Positions 45,440 through 54,747 of a stretch of DNA of 64,000 bases are shown piece after piece. This DNA is from Bacteroidia bacterium (GTDB lineage Bacteria; Bacteroidota; Bacteroidia; B-17B0; Aurantibacillaceae), in contig JAEUTO010000008.1 of NCBI GenBank assembly GCA_016787785.1, positions 1 through 64,000 on the forward strand. The letters run 5' to 3'. Position 1 is the first letter of the stretch, and the number at the start of each line of letters is the position of its first letter. The translations under genes and the position numbers were made by a program. The notes below the pieces were generated by a model. It was not told the DNA's origin, did no database searches, and saw nothing but the letters and a program-made list of their open reading frames with translations.

Positions 45440-46312
45440 ATGTCGCAATTCCCGGAAACCGAATTAATCTTAAGCTCTCAAAACAGGGTATATCATATTA
45501 ATTTACGAAATGAGGATATTGCAGACGACGTAATTGTTGTTGGCGACCAAAATCGTGTAGCACAGATCTCAGGCTACTTCTCTAAAATAGATTTTAAGAC
45601 CGAGCATCGTGAATTTATAACGCATACAGGTATTTATAACGGAAAAAGAATTACCGTTCTTAGCACAGGCATTGGCACCGATAATATTGATATTGTTTTG
45701 AACGAACTGGATGCTGCCGTAAACATTAATTTAGAAAAAAGAGAATTAAATCCTACACCAAGAAAATTAAATATCATTCGTTTAGGAACAAGTGGCGCTT
45801 TGCAAGGAGATATTCCTGTAAACGGATTAGTTGCCAGCTCGCATGGCATTGGACTTGATGGTTTATTGAATTTTTACGAAGGTTGGAAAACTATAAATGA
45901 GAATGAAATAAGCGAAGCCTTTATTAAACATACCAACTGGCAAAACAATTTACCCTACCCCTATTGCGTTGCTGCAAGCAAACTATTATTGGATCGGTTT
46001 AAAGAAAATATACATGTTGGTATTACTGCTACAGCCCCTGGTTTTTATGGCCCGCAGGGCAGACAAATTAGGTTAAAATCTTCAGCTCCAAACTTGAACG
46101 AACTGCTTACCGATTTTAAATTAGGCGATCAACGCATAACAAATTTTGAAATGGAAACTTCTGCGCTGTATGGTTTGGGAAAATTACTAGGGCATGAATG
46201 TCTGACCATTTGCGTAATTATTGCTAACCGCGTACGTAAAGAATTTACCAGTGATTATAAAAAAAGTGTACAGATACTTATTGAAAGTTGTTTAAATAAA
46301 TTATCAAACTAA
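45440..46312 (+). CDS. Uridine phosphorylase-like nucleoside phosphorylase
   Basis: 290 residues of the PNP/UDP phosphorylase superfamily (NP-I). Signatures are VVGDQNRVAQIS (about 34-45, phosphate/ribose site), STGIGTDNIDIVLNEL (about 75-90), RLGTSGALQGDIP (about 115-127) and FEMETSALYGLG (about 235-246, the ribose-binding Glu-Met-Glu). They phosphorolyse uridine or another nucleoside to base and ribose 1-phosphate in nucleoside salvage. The C-terminal 45 residues are typical of Bacteroidota uridine phosphorylases. It is 3 nt from pyrF, linking pyrimidine salvage and de novo genes in one unit. Confidence 0.88.
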   Translation: MSQFPETELILSSQNRVYHINLRNEDIADDVIVVGDQNRVAQISGYFSKIDFKTEHREFITHTGIYNGKRITVLSTGIGTDNIDIVLNELDAAVNINLEKRELNPTPRKLNIIRLGTSGALQGDIPVNGLVASSHGIGLDGLLNFYEGWKTINENEISEAFIKHTNWQNNLPYPYCVAASKLLLDRFKENIHVGITATAPGFYGPQGRQIRLKSSAPNLNELLTDFKLGDQRITNFEMETSALYGLGKLLGHECLTICVIIANRVRKEFTSDYKKSVQILIESCLNKLSN

Positions 46313-46315
46313 AAT

Positions 46316-47128
46316 ATGACAAGAAGCCAATTAATAGAACAGATAAGAACGAAAAAGAATTTTTTGTGCGTGGGTTTAGATCCTGATATTGAAAAAATGC
46401 CGAAGCATATTTTAAATGATGAGGATGATCCTATTTATGAATTCAACAAAAAAATAATTGACGCCACTGCACCCCATTGCGTAGCATTTAAACCAAACAC
46501 CGCTTTTTACGAGGCTTATGGATTGAATGGTATTGAGAGTTTAGAGCACACTTTAAAATACATTAAACAAAATTATCCGGATCATTTTTTAATTGCCGAT
46601 GCAAAGCGTGGCGACATTGGTAACACAAGTACTATGTATGCCAAAGCTTTTTTTCAACGTTTAAATTGCGATGCTATAACTGTTGCACCTTATATGGGAA
46701 GCGATTCAGTAATTCCTTTTTTAAAGTATGATGGCAAATGGGCTATTGTTTTAGGATTAACAAGCAACGAAGGCTCGGCAGATTTTCAGCAAAAAAAGAT
46801 AGATGGTAGAGAATTATATTTAAATGTAATTGAAACCTCTTCTAAATGGGGCACAAAAGAAAATATGATGTTTGTAGTTGGCGCTACAAAAGCTCAAATG
46901 CTTGCAGACATTAGAAAGATCATACCAGAACATTTTTTATTAGTACCGGGTGTTGGTGCACAAGGTGGAAGTTTAGCCGATGTGTGCAAACATGGCCTAA
47001 CAAAAGATATTGGTTTACTTGTCAACTCAAGTCGCGGAATTATTTATGCATCTAACGGAAAAGATTTTGCAGAGAAAGCCGCAGAAGAAGCAATGAAAAT
47101 GGCCAACGAAATGAAACAGTTTATTTAA
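46316..47128 (+). CDS. pyrF: Orotidine 5'-phosphate decarboxylase
   Basis: 270 residues, the length of the longer (type 2) subfamily. The active-site motif DAKRGDIGNTS (about 91-101) contains the Lys-Asp couple that drives decarboxylation of OMP to UMP. FLCVGLDPDIEKMP (about 16-29), VAPYMGSDS (about 123) and the phosphate-binding LVPGVGAQGG (about 212-221) support it. It is the last step of UMP synthesis, upstream of PyrG (also in this window at 1356). It lies between the nucleoside phosphorylase and a DUF3467 gene in one rightward run. Confidence 0.96.
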   Translation: MTRSQLIEQIRTKKNFLCVGLDPDIEKMPKHILNDEDDPIYEFNKKIIDATAPHCVAFKPNTAFYEAYGLNGIESLEHTLKYIKQNYPDHFLIADAKRGDIGNTSTMYAKAFFQRLNCDAITVAPYMGSDSVIPFLKYDGKWAIVLGLTSNEGSADFQQKKIDGRELYLNVIETSSKWGTKENMMFVVGATKAQMLADIRKIIPEHFLLVPGVGAQGGSLADVCKHGLTKDIGLLVNSSRGIIYASNGKDFAEKAAEEAMKMANEMKQFI

Positions 47129-47139
47129 AAAGAATTAAT

Positions 47140-47454
47140 ATGGAAGAAAATCAAAACCAAAACCAGCCGCATTTAGATATTGAATTAAGTGAAGAAATAG
47201 CAGAAGGAATTTATTCTAATCTTGCTATCATCACCCACTCTCAAAGTGAATTTGTAATTGATTTTATTAAGATCATGCCGGGTGTTCCAAAAGCAAGGGT
47301 AAAATCACGCATTGTGTTAACGCCACAACATGCAAAACGCCTGGTTAAGGCGCTTGCAGATAATATCTCTAAATTTGAGCAAATGAACGGAAAGATCAAA
47401 GATCTTGAAAATGGTTTCCCAATGAATTTTGGTGGACCAACCGCGCAGGCTTAG
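47140..47454 (+). CDS. DUF3467 protein
   Basis: 104 residues, soluble. The core EIAEGIYSNLAIITHSQSEFVIDF (about 20-43), with VKSRIVLTPQHAKRLVKAL (about 56-74), is the DUF3467 signature, a family conserved across Bacteroidota with no assigned function. Gln/Asn-rich ends flank the core. It lies 11 nt after pyrF, probably cotranscribed, and its stop is 1 nt from the stop of the convergent T9SS gene. Confidence 0.88.
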   Translation: MEENQNQNQPHLDIELSEEIAEGIYSNLAIITHSQSEFVIDFIKIMPGVPKARVKSRIVLTPQHAKRLVKALADNISKFEQMNGKIKDLENGFPMNFGGPTAQA

Positions 47455-47455
47455 T

Positions 47456-48310
47456 TTATTGTTTAACGATCTTGGCTGTTCTTATTTGTCCGTTAACTTT
47501 TAACTGGGCAAAATAAACTCCTTGCGGCAAATCGTAAACAGGTATCTCTGCTTTATACTTGCCCGCTGTTTGTTTATCCTCATAAAAAATAGTTTTCATT
47601 TCCTTGCCTGTTATGTCAAATAGTTTTAATTCGCATACCGACGTCTCAGTTAAATTGTAGATCATAAAAGCCATGTTAGTTGATGGTTGCGGATACACTT
47701 GCTCTATACCTTCTTCAACCGTCGTTTCTTTTACGCCCGTGTTTACATCAGGCCCCATCGTGAGATCATCAATAATTGCCCATGTACCTGTTGCAGGTAT
47801 ATGTACACCTTGTCCATCAACACCCTGTCCCGATAAATAAACACTTATAAAAACAGTGTCAGCAAATGTTATTGGAAATGTTGTGAAATTAAAACTGGCG
47901 GTAAATTGCTTATAAACAGAAGTAGAGGCAGTAGTAAAAGAATAGGCAATTGCGTATGGCGAATTAGTAGTTGTTTGATACAAGTAAGGATTAAAAACCA
48001 AAGAGTCGCCGGCAACAATATTACACTTATACCACCCTTGCACTGAAGAAGGCAATCCCACGGTAGAGAATACGCCTAAAACCGCTCCCTGCACACTATA
48101 ACTCGCGGCACTTAAGCCTCTGATATAAGCAGCGTGATTACCGGTGTGAGAAGCTGATGTATCACGGATCTGGTAAGAACTGTAATTGTAGAAAGTGGTG
48201 TTATAATTATTAGGTTTATTACCGGTAACACTTTCAAAACCTGGATTAAGTATTTGACCGTGTATTTGTACCGTAACTATTGCTAAAGCTAAAAGTAGAA
48301 TTTTCTTCAT
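47456..48310 (-). CDS. Secreted protein with T9SS type A sorting domain
   Basis: 284 residues. Signal peptide (LLLALAIVTVQIHGQ) then a carbohydrate-binding or jelly-roll-like beta-sandwich (ILNPGFESV, HTGNHAAYIRG, VQGWYKCNIVAGDSLVFNPYL), and a C-terminal sorting domain from VYPQPSTNM, ending QGVYFAQLKVNG. The second motif residue is Gln rather than the usual Asn in PNP. The middle resembles 'NPGFE' surface-binding modules, hence possible glycan or protein binding. It ends 1 nt from the stop of the DUF3467 gene and faces away from tex. Confidence 0.83.
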   Translation of the reverse strand: MKKILLLALAIVTVQIHGQILNPGFESVTGNKPNNYNTTFYNYSSYQIRDTSASHTGNHAAYIRGLSAASYSVQGAVLGVFSTVGLPSSVQGWYKCNIVAGDSLVFNPYLYQTTTNSPYAIAYSFTTASTSVYKQFTASFNFTTFPITFADTVFISVYLSGQGVDGQGVHIPATGTWAIIDDLTMGPDVNTGVKETTVEEGIEQVYPQPSTNMAFMIYNLTETSVCELKLFDITGKEMKTIFYEDKQTAGKYKAEIPVYDLPQGVYFAQLKVNGQIRTAKIVKQ

Positions 48311-48466
48311 ATTATTCTGTTTTTCTTATTAATAAATAGATACGCATTTCGTTCAGAAATGGTTGGTTTTTATACTTTAAATATAAACAAAAGTTTCGTT
48401 TTTGTTGAAAAAACAAGTTCAATAAGCGGTTTAAGCTCGCTATTTTTATAGAAAAGACATTTAACC

Positions 48467-50710
48467 ATGACCGAACTATCAATGCACCTTAAAATTGCTG
48501 CTCTATTAAAAATTGATTCAAAAAGTGTTACTGCAACCATAGAACTTTTAGATGAAGGTGGCACTGTTCCATTTATCTCACGTTACCGTAAAGAAGCAAC
48601 CGGTAGTTTAGATGAAGTACAGATCATGCAAATTCGTGACGAGATCGAACGTTTAAGACAGCTCGAACAACGCCGTGATTCTATTTTAAAATCGATCGAT
48701 TCTCAAAATAAATTAACACCAGAATTAAAAGAACAAATTCTTGCTGCCGAAACTTTAAATAAACTCGAAGATCTCTATCTGCCTTACAAACCAAAACGCA
48801 GAACAAAAGCTACAATTGCAAAAGAAAAAGGTCTTGAACCATTAGCGCTATTAATTTTAGAACAAAAAACTAATTCCATTCTTGAGGAAGCAGAAAAATT
48901 TGTTTCAGATGAAAAAGAAGTTGCCTCTGCATCAGATGCACTGCAAGGCGCACGTGATATCATTTCTGAAATAATGAGTGAAGATGCTATAATAAGAGAA
49001 AACATAAGAGAGCTTTTTAAAAGAACTGCAACTATTAAAAGTCGACTAATTAAAGGAAAAGAAGAAGCAGGCGAAAAATTTGAAGATTATTTTGAGTGGG
49101 AAGAAAAATTAATGACCTGTCCTTCGCACCGTTTACTGGCAATGCGCCGTGGTGAAAAAGAAGATATTTTAATTTTAGATATTACTGTAGATACCGAAGA
49201 AGCGCTTGCTATAGCCGAGAAAAAAATGATCGTCTCGCGTGGTGAAGCTGCGAACCAAATTAAAGAAGCTATTGAAGACGGTTACAAACGTTTACTGCAG
49301 CCAAGCATTGAAGCAGAAATGCGATTAATGACAAAACATATAGCTGACGAAAAAGCTATTGTTGTTTTTGCCGATAATTTACGCGAATTATTATTAGCTC
49401 CACCGTTAGGCCAAAAAGCAATTTTAGGATTAGATCCCGGATTTAAATCGGGCTGTAAAGTTGTTGCCCTAGATAAGCAAGGGAAATTATTGGAAGAGAC
49501 TGTTATCTACCCACATGAACCGCAACGTAAAACCGTAGAAGCGGAGATGGTAGTACTAGCCTTCTGCCAAAAACATAATATCGAAGCGATCGCCATTGGA
49601 AACGGAACAGCATCGCGTGAGACAGAACAATTTATTCGCAACATCGATATTTTACCAAAAGAAATTCCCGTTATTGTTGTAAGCGAGGCAGGTGCTTCTG
49701 TTTATTCAGCAAGCGAAGTTGCACGTGAAGAATTTGCAGCTTATGATCTAACTGTTAGAGGTGCAGTTTCAATTGGCAGAAGATTAGCTGACCCCTTGGC
49801 TGAGTTGGTTAAAATAGATCCTAAATCAATCGGGGTTGGACAATACCAACATGATGTTGATCAAACACATCTAAAAAATAAACTCGATGAGGTAGTTGGC
49901 GGTTGTGTAAACGCCGTTGGTGTAGAATTAAATACTGCTTCCAAACAATTACTTTCATACGTATCAGGTATTGGCCCTGTGTTAGCGCAAAACATAGTTG
50001 ATTATAGAAATGAACACGGTGAATTTAAATCGCGCAAACAATTAAAAGAAGTACCCCGCATGGGCGAAAAAGTATTTGAACAATGCGCAGGATTTTTACG
50101 CGTAAAAAATGGCGTACATCCTTTAGACAAAAGTGCAGTGCATCCGGAAAGCTACTATATCGTAGAAAAAATGGCGGCTGACCTTAATTGTAGCATTGAT
50201 GAGTTGATCGAAAACAAAGATCTGAGAAAACAAATTCAGGTTTTAAAATATGTTACAGATACAGTTGGTTTGCCAACGTTAAAAGATATTTTATTGGAAC
50301 TCGAAAAACCCGGACGCGATCCGCGTAAAGGATTTGAAGTTTTTAGCTTCGATGATAACGTTCACAAAATCTCAGATCTGCACGAAGGAATGCGTTTACC
50401 CGGCATAGTTACAAATGTTACTAATTTTGGTGCCTTTGTAGATGTTGGCGTGCATCAGGATGGTTTGGTTCATATTTCGCAATTGGCAGATGAGTTTGTT
50501 GATGATCCAAATAAAATTGTTAAAGTTGGGCAAAAAGTTTGGGTAACTGTTAGCGAAGTAGATGTTAAACGTAAACGCATTGCTTTAAGCATGAAGGGCG
50601 AAGTGCAAGTTGTAAAACAAACAAAACCAAAAGTTGAAAAAGAAGAAGTTTATGATCCAAACGATATAAACAGCGCTTTAGCTGCACTTAAAAATAAATT
50701 CAAAAAATAA
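48467..50710 (+). CDS. tex: Tex-family RNA-binding transcription accessory protein
   Basis: 747 residues with the complete Tex layout: N-terminal Tex_N helical region, central YqgF-homology RNase H fold domain (ILGLDPGFKSGCKVVALD, about 320-337), helix-hairpin-helix (LSYVSGIGPVLAQNIVDYRN, about 500-519), and a C-terminal S1 domain (about 645-715, MRLPGIVTNVTNFGAFVDVGV). Tex binds nucleic acid and RNA polymerase and affects transcription and stress tolerance. A full-length, apparently intact copy. Its stop overlaps the next ATG (TAATG). Confidence 0.96.
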   Translation: MTELSMHLKIAALLKIDSKSVTATIELLDEGGTVPFISRYRKEATGSLDEVQIMQIRDEIERLRQLEQRRDSILKSIDSQNKLTPELKEQILAAETLNKLEDLYLPYKPKRRTKATIAKEKGLEPLALLILEQKTNSILEEAEKFVSDEKEVASASDALQGARDIISEIMSEDAIIRENIRELFKRTATIKSRLIKGKEEAGEKFEDYFEWEEKLMTCPSHRLLAMRRGEKEDILILDITVDTEEALAIAEKKMIVSRGEAANQIKEAIEDGYKRLLQPSIEAEMRLMTKHIADEKAIVVFADNLRELLLAPPLGQKAILGLDPGFKSGCKVVALDKQGKLLEETVIYPHEPQRKTVEAEMVVLAFCQKHNIEAIAIGNGTASRETEQFIRNIDILPKEIPVIVVSEAGASVYSASEVAREEFAAYDLTVRGAVSIGRRLADPLAELVKIDPKSIGVGQYQHDVDQTHLKNKLDEVVGGCVNAVGVELNTASKQLLSYVSGIGPVLAQNIVDYRNEHGEFKSRKQLKEVPRMGEKVFEQCAGFLRVKNGVHPLDKSAVHPESYYIVEKMAADLNCSIDELIENKDLRKQIQVLKYVTDTVGLPTLKDILLELEKPGRDPRKGFEVFSFDDNVHKISDLHEGMRLPGIVTNVTNFGAFVDVGVHQDGLVHISQLADEFVDDPNKIVKVGQKVWVTVSEVDVKRKRIALSMKGEVQVVKQTKPKVEKEEVYDPNDINSALAALKNKFKK

Positions 50711-51987
50711 TGGCAAAGGTTGAGCAGTTAAAATGTCCCTCGTGCGGAGCTACAGAAGTATCGCACATAAGCGGCATTAATTACCAATGCGACTATTGCC
50801 ATAGTACATTTTTGGTGAAGAACGAAAATCCTTTTCATCAGGTTCATCCCCAAAAGCCCATTAGTGTAACTCCTATTAACATAAAACCTGCAAGGATCTT
50901 TATAGTTGTTGCTATTCTTATGGCAATTATTGGAGGCGCTGCAAGTGTTTTTGTACTTACCCTTAGCAATAAAGCTGTTACGAGCGGCACTTCATTTTTG
51001 AGTGATTGGCAAAAACCCGGAGTAGATAATTACAATTGTTTAGCCGGCAGTAAAGGAGCTGTAGTTTGGCTTGTGTTAAAAACACAAACCAACAAATTAG
51101 ACAGCGTTAAATATTGGTTACGACTAGTTGACCCAGTTACAAAAAAAATAATTTCAGAAGAAGCCTTGGGCAAACCCAAAGCCTGGAAAGAACTATTTAA
51201 CCAATCAAAAATATTTGATAACGAATATTATGTAAGTAACGATACCGTTTACAACGTTTCTGAAGATGGCGGCATACAAGGCTTTGCACTGTATACCGGA
51301 AAAAGGTTATTTGGAAACGAATGGTTCGAAAAAAGATTTCCTCAGTTAAAACAAGGTTTGATTAAAACAGACAAGGAATATTACAGAAACCGAATTAAAA
51401 TAAGTTCAGCAGCAGGAGATGATCTTTATTATTATTTAGATTCAAAATTATTGTTAACAGAAAAAGAAGCAGAGAAAGTAAATTCAGAAGAGCGCGTTTT
51501 TGAAGAGAATATCTATCTATCTCAAAATAAAAAGGCACAGCTTTATTTATGTAATATGAAAAGAAATAGTGGCGATAGTTACAACATTTCCGATAGTTAT
51601 GTAGAGCAGCTCAAATCAAGCAATAACTATATGAGCTCGTATATCAAAAGCATAAAACCTATAAGTGATTCCATTTATGCAATGGCTACTCCCATTAAAA
51701 AATACGACGATAAATTATTATTCTTTTACGCGTCCAATTTTTCAAAACAGGCTGATGGCGTGCTCGCTTTGGTGGATAAGAGCGGCCAATTTGCCTGGAG
51801 GAATAAAGATAGCACCTTCAAGAAAATTGTTACCACTAATTCAAGCGACAACATTTATTTAAGATACAATTTAGGCAAAGATCTTATAGTTATAAATATA
51901 AGTGGCTCCATTAACCAAAGTGTTGGCGTAAATTTAAAGACCGGTAAGACCCAGTTTGTTTTTAATCAATCTTACTCCCTCGACTAA
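50710..51987 (+). CDS. Zinc-ribbon membrane-anchored protein of unknown function
   Basis: 425 residues. A short N-terminal zinc ribbon (CPSCG...CDYCH, about 9-31) precedes one transmembrane helix (about 56-82, IFIVVAILMAIIGGAASVFVLTL), then an about 340-residue C-terminal domain with an odd composition of alternating beta and Lys/Asn-rich segments. The arrangement resembles PA2928-type proteins, but I am not sure of the family. Translation is coupled to tex by the TAATG overlap, and aroE begins 2 nt after it. No function is assigned. Confidence 0.65.
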   Translation: MAKVEQLKCPSCGATEVSHISGINYQCDYCHSTFLVKNENPFHQVHPQKPISVTPINIKPARIFIVVAILMAIIGGAASVFVLTLSNKAVTSGTSFLSDWQKPGVDNYNCLAGSKGAVVWLVLKTQTNKLDSVKYWLRLVDPVTKKIISEEALGKPKAWKELFNQSKIFDNEYYVSNDTVYNVSEDGGIQGFALYTGKRLFGNEWFEKRFPQLKQGLIKTDKEYYRNRIKISSAAGDDLYYYLDSKLLLTEKEAEKVNSEERVFEENIYLSQNKKAQLYLCNMKRNSGDSYNISDSYVEQLKSSNNYMSSYIKSIKPISDSIYAMATPIKKYDDKLLFFYASNFSKQADGVLALVDKSGQFAWRNKDSTFKKIVTTNSSDNIYLRYNLGKDLIVINISGSINQSVGVNLKTGKTQFVFNQSYSLD

Positions 51988-51989
51988 TT

Positions 51990-52727
51990 ATGATAAATTT
52001 TGGCCTCATTGGCAGATCTCTCTCGCACTCTTTTTCTAAAACTTACTTTGACAAAAAATTCAAAGAGCAAGGACTTACAGATCACAAGTATCAAAATTTT
52101 GAATTGGAAAATATAGAACAATTTAAAAAAGTACTGGCAACCGAAAATTTGAAAGGACTAAACGTCACTAATCCTTACAAAGAAGATATTATTCCTTTTT
52201 TAGATATGCTCAGCGTTGAAGCAAAAGAAATTGGCGCGGTTAATTGCATTAAGATAGAGAACAACAAAACAACCGGCTATAATACAGATGCATATGGCTT
52301 TGGACAAAGCATAAAACCTTTTTTGGATACTACTCACGAAAGGGCTTTAATATTGGGTACCGGCGGTGCCAGCAAAGCTGTGGCTTATGCATTAAAAAAA
52401 ATTGGGGTAGAGGTTTTTTTCGTCAGCACATCAGCAAAAAAAAATACAAACACTTTTTTTTATGATGAAATAAACGAAAGGGTAATGGATGCGTTTAAAT
52501 TGATCATAAATACTACGCCTTTAGGTCTTTATCCAAATACTGTTGAATCGCCTGCCCTGCCCTATCATTTGTTTACAGACAAACATTTGGCCTATGATCT
52601 TATCTATAATCCCGAACAAACGGCCTTTTTAAAACAGGCCAAAGAAAAGGGTGCTACAACTATTAACGGACTTAGTATGTTACACCTTCAGGCCGAAAAA
52701 AGTTGGGAAATATGGTGTCTAGTGTAA
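51990..52727 (+). CDS. aroE: Shikimate dehydrogenase
   Basis: 245 residues, slightly shorter than the usual 270. FGLIGRSLSHSFSKTYF (about 4-20) holds the shikimate-binding SxS, NVTNPYKED (about 59-67) the catalytic Lys, and GTGGASKAVAY (about 121-131) the NADPH-binding loop. The C-terminal Gln in SMLHLQAEKS (about 229-238) is conserved. It makes shikimate from 3-dehydroshikimate for aromatic amino acids. It is cotranscribed with tex and the zinc-ribbon gene. An A9 run in the middle keeps the frame intact. Confidence 0.94.
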   Translation: MINFGLIGRSLSHSFSKTYFDKKFKEQGLTDHKYQNFELENIEQFKKVLATENLKGLNVTNPYKEDIIPFLDMLSVEAKEIGAVNCIKIENNKTTGYNTDAYGFGQSIKPFLDTTHERALILGTGGASKAVAYALKKIGVEVFFVSTSAKKNTNTFFYDEINERVMDAFKLIINTTPLGLYPNTVESPALPYHLFTDKHLAYDLIYNPEQTAFLKQAKEKGATTINGLSMLHLQAEKSWEIWCLV

Positions 52728-52728
52728 C

Positions 52729-52788
52729 AGGTAAAATGGCAAATGTAAAATGAATAATATTCAAAAACGCACATATTCCATCTTACCT
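52729..52788. repeat. Imperfect inverted repeat downstream of aroE
   Basis: AGGTAAAATGG (52729-52739) and its near complement CCATCTTACCT (52778-52788, 10 of 11) flank a 38-nt AT-rich centre. Additional AAATGTAAAATG-type words lie inside. It probably ends the tex-aroE transcript or is a small palindromic repeat. Confidence 0.5.
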
Positions 52789-52844
52789 ATTACATTTTCC
52801 ATTATCCTTATGGAATTGAAATAAAACTGCGTCTTATTATTAAA

Positions 52845-54170
52845 ATGTTCAAGTACAAAATATATACGCTTATCTTTCTATTTGTTCTGGCTTTTAATTT
52901 TGTTAGATCACAAAATGCTAAGATCTTTATAAAAGGAAAAGTTATTGAAACCGGCTCCGGTAAATTTATTGAAGGCGTTGCAATACAGGTTTCAAACACA
53001 TCTTTTGCAACTTATTCAAATAAAACAGGTGAATTTACTTTAGACCTTCCAAAAAAAGCCATTTATAAATTGTTGGTATCTCATGTGAGTTATCAAAGTT
53101 TTATTAAAGAGGTAAAAGCAGGGAGTTCAGATACAGTTAATGTAACTATCGGCCTCCTTCAGCGATCAAATCTATTAGACAGCATTTCAGTATACGCAAC
53201 ACACAAGCCCGAAACACTTGTTGGTAAAACCAATTACAGCATTTTTGATTTTGATTTTTATGAAGACAAATTAATTCTATTGACCGCTCAAAACTCATTA
53301 AGCAAAGCACAGATACAACTTTCTACTTACGAAGGAAAAATAATCTCATCGTACGACCTTCCAAAAGAAGCCGGTGAAGCAAAACATTTTTTTCATGACT
53401 ATGAAGGTTATACAGATGTGATCTGTAAAGATTCTGTTTTTAGATTGGATGTTTTAAATACAGAACTTATGGTTATGCCTATCAACCAAAAAGATTTTAC
53501 CAGGTTTATTGAACCAATTGAAGATACTGCCAACAGCCATTTTTACTATCATGATAACTGGGAAAAATACCCTCTCTTCAATTATTATTATTTAAGAACG
53601 AACGATTCGCTTAACCATTTATTAGCAACCATCACCAATAGCGACTTAATGAAACTTTATAATCTGGAATATTATTATTTGCCACCGCAAATGCAATTAG
53701 AAGCCAGAAGAATTGCACAATATTATAAAACCGATAAACGCATTGTAGCCGCGCTTTTAAGTGGTTTTACCCAAAGCATGTTCTATGAACCTCTTTATGC
53801 GCCAATTTTTATTTTAAAAGATACTGTTTGCATTTTTAATCATCACAACAATTTTTTATATCATTACAACAAGCAAAATAAATTAATTGATAGCATTTCT
53901 ATTTCTTACCATCATCCAAAGAACTGGCGAGAGTGGAAAAAACAATTGTTTGTAGATGAACTTTCCAATAAAGTATATGCTTTCTTTAGCAAAAATGGCC
54001 ACCATTATTTAAAACATATCGATCATCAAACCGGCAAAGAAGTTGGCACTTACAAGTTAAAACATCACAGCGCCGAAAAAATAAAAATTAAAGATGGCTA
54101 CGTGTACTATGTTTACAGGCCCTTCGACAGTACACAGGAAAGGTTTTTGTACAGGGAGAGAATAGAATAA
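52845..54170 (+). CDS. Exported protein with carboxypeptidase-like regulatory domain and propeller-like C-terminus
   Basis: 441 residues. A signal peptide (LIFLFVLAFNFVRSQ) is followed by a CarboxypepD_reg-like beta-sandwich (KGKVIETGSGKFIEGVAIQVSNTS, about 30-52; the TGEFTLDL motif, about 62-69). The remaining 320 residues are beta-rich with Tyr/His-rich strands and look like a propeller of the 6-bladed type (STYEGKIISSYDLP, about 160), with no catalytic motif. No TonB plug or barrel is present, so it is not a receptor. It may be a periplasmic or surface accessory protein. Followed in 9 nt by a SRPBCC gene. Confidence 0.6.
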   Translation: MFKYKIYTLIFLFVLAFNFVRSQNAKIFIKGKVIETGSGKFIEGVAIQVSNTSFATYSNKTGEFTLDLPKKAIYKLLVSHVSYQSFIKEVKAGSSDTVNVTIGLLQRSNLLDSISVYATHKPETLVGKTNYSIFDFDFYEDKLILLTAQNSLSKAQIQLSTYEGKIISSYDLPKEAGEAKHFFHDYEGYTDVICKDSVFRLDVLNTELMVMPINQKDFTRFIEPIEDTANSHFYYHDNWEKYPLFNYYYLRTNDSLNHLLATITNSDLMKLYNLEYYYLPPQMQLEARRIAQYYKTDKRIVAALLSGFTQSMFYEPLYAPIFILKDTVCIFNHHNNFLYHYNKQNKLIDSISISYHHPKNWREWKKQLFVDELSNKVYAFFSKNGHHYLKHIDHQTGKEVGTYKLKHHSAEKIKIKDGYVYYVYRPFDSTQERFLYRERIE

Positions 54171-54179
54171 ATAACAAAC

Positions 54180-54656
54180 ATGCCGGTAATTGAAATAGAA
54201 ACAAAAATAAAAGCAAGCATTGAAGTTTGTTTTGACCTAGCAACAAGCATTGATCTTCACATTGTTTCAACAGATGGAACCAACGAAAAAGCCATAGATG
54301 GTATTACCAGCGGCTGCGTAAAACAAAATGACTTTGTTACATGGGAGGCAACTCATTTTGGTATACGACAACAGCTAACATCCTTTATTCCTTTGGTTAA
54401 CCGACCCTACCATTTCAGGGACGAACAAAAAAAAGGAGTCTTTAAATATTTTAAACATGATCATTATTTTGAAACGGTTGGCGAATTTGTGATTATGAAA
54501 GACAGGTTTGAATACGAATCGCCTTATGGCTTATTTGGAAAACTATTTAACCAACTTGTCCTTACAAAACACCTCACCAAATTTTTAATAAAAAGAAATA
54601 ACGTTATAAAAGATTTTGCTGAATCTGGAAGGTGGAAAGAAATAATTAACCACTAA
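54180..54656 (+). CDS. SRPBCC-family (START/Bet v 1-like) protein
   Basis: 158 residues with the helix-grip fold: N-terminal strand IEIETKIKASIEVCFDLATSIDLH (about 4-27), then the strand pairs FVTWEATHFGIRQQLTSFIP (about 55-74) and FETVGEFVIMKDRFEYESPYG (about 98-118), and a long C-terminal helix (about 125-150). Members are ligand-binding or cell-division-inhibitor-like proteins (SULA-related annotations are common but weak). Its last codons, IINH-stop, coincide with the start of a 22-nt repeat arm (54646 onward). Confidence 0.75.
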   Translation: MPVIEIETKIKASIEVCFDLATSIDLHIVSTDGTNEKAIDGITSGCVKQNDFVTWEATHFGIRQQLTSFIPLVNRPYHFRDEQKKGVFKYFKHDHYFETVGEFVIMKDRFEYESPYGLFGKLFNQLVLTKHLTKFLIKRNNVIKDFAESGRWKEIINH

Positions 54657-54736
54657 GAACACAAAGATTTTTCACAAAGAGCTCAAAGAAAACCACTTTG
54701 TGTTCATAGCGCCTTCTTTGTGTATTTTGTGGTTAA
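54646..54736. repeat. 91-nt palindromic element with imperfect terminal inverted repeats
   Basis: The 22-nt ends (54646-54667 and 54715-54736) are inverted repeats matching at 19 of 22 positions, both starting TTAACCAC outside. Inside, GAACACAAAG (54657-54666) pairs perfectly with CTTTGTGTTC (54696-54705). The end design (TTAACCAC, then A-rich ACAC words) resembles the arms around the GxxExxY gene at 26506. The left arm overlaps the end of the SRPBCC gene and supplies its stop codon. Confidence 0.85.
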
Positions 54737-54747
54737 ATAAAATGGAA

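Noticed and set aside
52436-52444. A9 run in aroE as a second frameshift or phase-variation site
   Set aside because: The frame is intact, AroE makes one product in known systems, and no stop lies right after the run in a shifted frame that marks a domain border. Likely AT-rich coincidence.
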